From: Ailanthus altissimus
Lineage: Eukaryota; Streptophyta; Magnoliopsida; Sapindales; Simaroubaceae
NCBI GenBank assembly: GCA_946807835.1
Contig: OX327690.1
Location: forward strand, 30,598,501-30,662,500
Direction: 5' to 3'
DNA: 64,000 bases
Positions 59,552-64,000 of this stretch are shown here, piece by piece. Under the pieces are notes generated by a model, which was given only the letters and a program-made list of their open reading frames with translations, was not told the origin of the DNA and did no database searches. Positions within the stretch are counted from its first letter, which is position 1. Each line of letters starts with the position of its first letter. The position numbers and the translations under genes are program-made.

Positions 59552-62158
59552 TGTAATCGTATTTTCAAAAAAAATGATAAAATATATCATCTTATTATTA
59601 TGTATTTATGTGATAAAATATTAATCATATAACAAATAAAGAATATCAACAATGGAGTTTATGCTTAGACAGAATTATAATTAAAGACAAAGGAAGAAGT
59701 GTATTGTAGTCTTATATCTCTTGGACAATTTGGCCTTTTTGTCTTTCTTTAAGGTAATTTGGTCTTTTAGCTCTCTTAAGCTTTTAATGTGGTTTGATCC
59801 AGCCCTTTTCTCTTGTTTAAACTTGGCTTTTAGACTATGTTATTTTGTCATCTTTAGCGGAATCAGTTTATTCTTTCTTAGACCTAATTTTGCTTCAAAA
59901 ATGTACTAAATTTTTTTTCTAAATGGAATAGGTTGTTGTGCTTATTAGTAATAAGCCCAATACTGTTTTCTTCATATAAAATATATTTTTATGTACTATC
60001 AGAATTTATAAAATTATATCAAAAAAATTAGTCCAGTAAAAAAAATTCAAATTATGTCCCTATCCAACATTATTGGATATTAAAGACAAAATAAGGTGCA
60101 ATAAATAGTTGCTCTGGGGGAATCTTCTTGTCTACCAAAGATTGATAAATTAATAATTATCTTTTTTTCTTACCGGTAAGAAATCAATGATAAAAAATAG
60201 TTAAAGAATTTGCTCCTATGGCTAATTAAACCCTCCAAGCAATCGATCTAATGCATTTTGAAAAGTCTTTAGAATGCAAGAGCCAAATAATTCTTTATAG
60301 TATAAGAAAATATCTCTCCCTTCCCTTGAATAAATCATTTTTTATTTTTCTAAGCCAATTTATATTTTGTTTTTTTAGAAGAATGCTGCTGTGTTATTTT
60401 AAATAGTGCATTAATCCTCCCGTTCAGCATCATGTCACAGTTTTATTTTTATTAGAACAATCATTCAATATAAAAGTTTACATTAATAGGTAAAGGCTCA
60501 ATAATATCAATATTATAAAGATAAAGTCTTAATAGCATTCTTAACATGAAATATGAATCTCATTTTTTAACGTCTAAAAATTTAATTAAAAATAAAGCCA
60601 TAAGGTTTAAGTAGAAGATTGTGGCCTTGAAATTATTTAATTCAAGAGTTTAAATTGAAAAGGGAAGATCTAATATTAATATTAAAGATAAATTTTAATA
60701 TTTTAATAAATATTTAAAATTTTTAAAATATATCTCATAAGTTTAGATGTGTGTGATAGAAAATTAGAATATATAACAAAAAATAAATTATAATTACATA
60801 GTTTTACTAAGTCCATAAAATGATAATAATAAAAACTATCTTTTTAACTTAAAGCGAGTGAAAAAAATTAAGAAAATATATTATAGTTAAAAAAATTGGC
60901 AATGTAATTGTTACGGGTGGACAATAGCAACAATTAGTTTAATATTAGAGAGCCTAATCCAACACTCAGACTTAAAACTGTCTAAGTACTCGGCTCAGAA
61001 GGAGTTGCTTAAATTGAATTGAGGCCAAACTACAACACCTGGGTCTTTAAAATTTAGCCTATAAAATTCATGAAGTATGACCCAACCATGCCACATGCCA
61101 CCACTTAGTTATGGTATTAGGGACACGTCACTTAGACTCAGATGCCCACCATGTTAGCATAGGCCTGCTAGCAGTGCATATGTCAGTGCCACTTAGGTTT
61201 TGCTACATCATTAGCTGGACTATTAAAAAAGTACTCTAGTTATCTAACTTAGATATAAGATTAGATAGGAGAATCTCTAAAGGCCCAATGAATAAGTGTC
61301 ATATCAGCCTAGGTTAAACCATACCATATCAACACAAGGCCCACTAAAAGAGCACTTGGATGCCACCTCAACTAGCTGTTAGACTTTGAGGATTATATTG
61401 GATGAGGAAAATCTAACAACCAATAGTTGAGCACCACATCAGCAGGACTTAGAGCACTGCTCACTCCTAACACTGTAGACAGAGATTGTCTTGAGTAGTT
61501 AAGCAGTTTAGCACTGTTCTAGCTAAACACATGGGGACAGAGTCAGAAGACCCATTAATACCTCTCAGTGCTCCTCATACCTTACCAGCTCTAGACTGAT
61601 AGGTCGAAAAGTGACCAATAACATATATTTAGTACTCCAAATATTAGAAAAAGCTAAATAACCTTTGTGTCCCCCCCAATGAAATTCTCTAAAGTGCCCT
61701 TCACAATAAGGACTTTTCACTACTAGTAGCTTATCACGTGTCACCATTGATGGGAGTTCTCCAACTCTAACCTTTCAAGGTCAAGTTAAGTCTCTAGAAT
61801 ACAAAAGTGAAAAGAACAATTAGTATTTTTGAAATTCAAATTCTCTCTCTAATAAGCTAAATTCTTTACCTTCTCTCTAAAATTTATTCATTTTTTTAAG
61901 GTAAGTTAACTCTAAAGAACCTTCTCCAAAACATTTTCACATGTCTTAAGCATTAGAGGGCTATCATCGGTCACCCCACCAGCCTTTGACCCCTGTTGCG
62001 TTGTGCTTCCCATGTCCCCTCAATCAGTTCAACAATTGTTCAGAGTTCAACCATTTCTCAGTCCAATCTTGGACATTTATTACCAGTACAGCCATGATCT
62101 CAGCCCTTGGCAACTGAAGACCCAAGAACTTGAACTTTTTCATTATCCTTCTCATTCA
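59552..62158. mobile_element. 2.6-kb insertion with TG...CA ends, identity unknown (possible solo LTR)
   Basis: Comparison with Y1 places an insertion here. It begins TGTAATCG and ends CTCATTCA, with TACAA before and CACAA after (four of five match). It contains no domain-bearing frame; the right half (60950-62158) is less AT-rich. The size and ends would suit a large gypsy-type LTR. Strand cannot be decided. Confidence 0.5.
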
Positions 62159-62274
62159 CACAACTTAGGTAGGGGACCGAGCATCCCCTAAGTAAAAAAT
62201 TAACCCCTAACACTAATAAATTAATAAATCTGAATATTAAATGTTGAGTTAAATTAAGATCATGATATGCTTAT

Positions 62275-63705
62275 TGATGAACGCCTAAAATTATACATTT
62301 AATAAGAGTTTTATATCATTATTTTGTATTACTAGTGTCTTTAACAGCACCCCCCCCCTTTCAACTTAAGTATATTTATAATATTATACTTAATTAGTTT
62401 TTAATTATTTTGTGGTAGGTTCAGTAAAATAGGCATAACTTTCTATCTAAAAATTCAATTGGAGTTATCCTCAATCCTGTGAAGATCTGACTCACTGGGC
62501 TATATTTCATATAGCATTTAAAATTCGAGCATTTAGAGGGTAAAATGGTCTATAACAGAATTGATATACAATACAGGTCCAGTATGAATAATCATTAATA
62601 TTTGGCTTATAACTATAGATATACGTATGAGATAACTCAATTTTAAAATATAATAAACTTAACTACAACTTTAAATTTTTGAGTGAAAGTTAATTCAGAC
62701 CACATCAATTTCAAATTGGACAATTAATTGGGTGCATTAATGATAATCAATACAAATTAGTTGCCACCCTTTTTTACTTTTATCATTCATGAGATTTCCT
62801 CTTCATTTGTCTTGATTTATCCATATTTTTCTATAAATAAGTAACATGTTTGTGCTTAAAAGGATGTAATTAAAAAGTTAAATTTTAGTTTAAAACACTT
62901 ATCTTTTGTATTATCTCTTTGTAGCATTATTTCTCTTATTTACTTTTCTAAAATCATGTTATCTCTTCTCCCACCTCTTTTTTTTTTCTTTAGTTTTATT
63001 ATGTTCAAGTAATTTTTTTTTTTTTTTTTTGTTAAGGTGAAAGGTGAAACTCTTGGCAAAGTAATAAGATATACTAAACTTTTATTCATAAATTTAATGT
63101 TTCATTCTTAAGTTGTGCAAATTTATCTATGATGTATTTATTTTATTTGCAATATTAATACCCTTTATTGTAAAGTGATGTATCTTAATTTATTATAGAT
63201 AACTTTTATAGTTTACACAATAAATTTTTAAAACTATTTATAAGATTCGACGTAGATACCCTTTCTTGTAAAGTGGGAGTCTTGATTTATTATAGATAAA
63301 TGTAAAAATTAACATAATAAATACTTAAATCCACTTATAAAATTTGATGTATAATAATTGAAAGAAATAATTACAAGTTAATAGATAAATAGTGATGAAC
63401 TTTAATTATTATATCCTCCGATTGGAACCTCTTTTGTGTGGGGATTCTAATTTAGTTATAAAAAGAGTTGAATATATTTTTATTTCATATGCCAAAGGTG
63501 GATCCCCCAAACTTTAGTTTTTATTTTAATTGGTTAATTGAATTATTATTTGTAAACATCTTATACTGTTTTAATTATCTTTAAAGTATTTATAGTTTGT
63601 AATTTTAATTCCACTTTCCTGTGGATCGACCCCATTCTCACTATATTATTTATTACTTCAATAATCCTACACTTGAAAATAAATTCTTATATTCTAAACG
63701 TGTCA
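62275..63705 (+). mobile_element. Solo LTR, 1431 bases, with perfect target-site duplication
   Basis: This runs from TGATGAACGCC to ACGTGTCA, flanked by CTTAT at 62270-62274 and 63706-63710. Y1 has an empty site (ATATGCTTGTACTAC near 12436). The 3' part contains CCTGTGGATCGACCCC, a motif seen near the end of plant gypsy (Tat/Athila-type) LTRs. It includes T runs (about 63010) and no gene. The strand follows the position of that motif. Confidence 0.85.
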
Positions 63706-64000
63706 CTTATGCAACTAGTAAATATTATTTAAAACACTCTAAATTATTCTATTATCAAATATTTACACAAAAGTAAAAGTTTATAAAATATAAGGATTTT
63801 AATGTAAAACTATACAATGGTTTAAGAAAGAGGTTACTCTATTAAATATTTAGATTGCTAAGAGTTTTAAAATTAGTTTCAAAGCCGTATATTTTATATG
63901 AAACGATACTAATATATATTTTAAGTTTTAATATAATAATTTTATGATTTCATTTTATGTTATCATGTTTATTTCATACAAGATTTTACTTAAATAAACA

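Larger units (their letters stand above)
56306..64000 (+). repeat. Segmental duplication block Y2 with nested insertions (runs off window)
   Basis: Y1-matching pieces are 56306-56459, 57873-58602, 59322-59550, 62160-62274 and 63711-64000. Between them sit four transposon insertions and a small 85-base extra piece near 59382-59467. Without the insertions the block would be about 1.5 kb. Confidence 0.85.

Noticed and set aside
1..64000. CRISPR array, operon, phage or bacterial defence system
   Set aside because: The sequence is plant nuclear DNA; repeats are transposon-derived and none has regular short spacers.

Overview
The window is plant nuclear DNA, most likely from a eudicot. It is strongly AT-rich and crowded with Ty1/copia, Ty3/gypsy-type and plant L1/LINE retroelements. 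The only intact host gene I can support is a two-exon cytochrome P450 of the CYP82 family. Nothing looks bacterial, organellar in bulk, or viral. I found no convincing undescribed defence or metabolic system. The interest lies in genome architecture: nested transposons, segmental duplications that preserve empty insertion sites, and unusual sequence modules shared between LTR families.

Layout. 1-6441: a broken Ty1/copia element (E1), entered inside its 5' LTR, with an internal rearrangement that leaves two pol 3' halves and a truncated middle LTR. 6442-9900: AT-rich DNA with a probable non-autonomous LINE insertion (7395-8642). 9900-16800: degenerate copies of the CYP82 upstream region, including two relics of its first codons, plus block Y1 (11330-12768), whose partner lies at the far end of the window. 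16809-20634 and 20796-27557: tandem segmental duplication X1/X2. X1 holds a dead CYP82 that lost nearly all of exon 1; X2 holds the intact gene (23819-26059). Each copy has been hit by a different solo LTR.

29631-42370: a nested stack. An old LINE RNase H relic was invaded by a full-length LINE (35377-42167, minus strand, 15-bp target-site duplication) and by a full-length copia element (E2, 29755-35198, 5-bp target-site duplication GTATC). 42370-44385: a large inverted-repeat element. 44996-55745: three long direct repeats of LTR type (G1-G3), with another LTR-like stretch between G2 and G3. 56306-64000: block Y2, the partner of Y1, split by a minus-strand gag-only copia derivative, a solo copia LTR, a 2.6-kb TG...CA insertion and a 1431-bp solo LTR with a perfect target-site duplication.

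How it works together. CYP82 is presumably an ER-anchored monooxygenase of specialised metabolism, kept as the survivor of a tandem array whose other copies decayed. Every retroelement reading frame is interrupted. Most nonsense changes are C-to-T or G-to-A transitions, as expected of methylated, silenced repeats. All assignments rest on motifs and by-eye alignment; no database search was possible.
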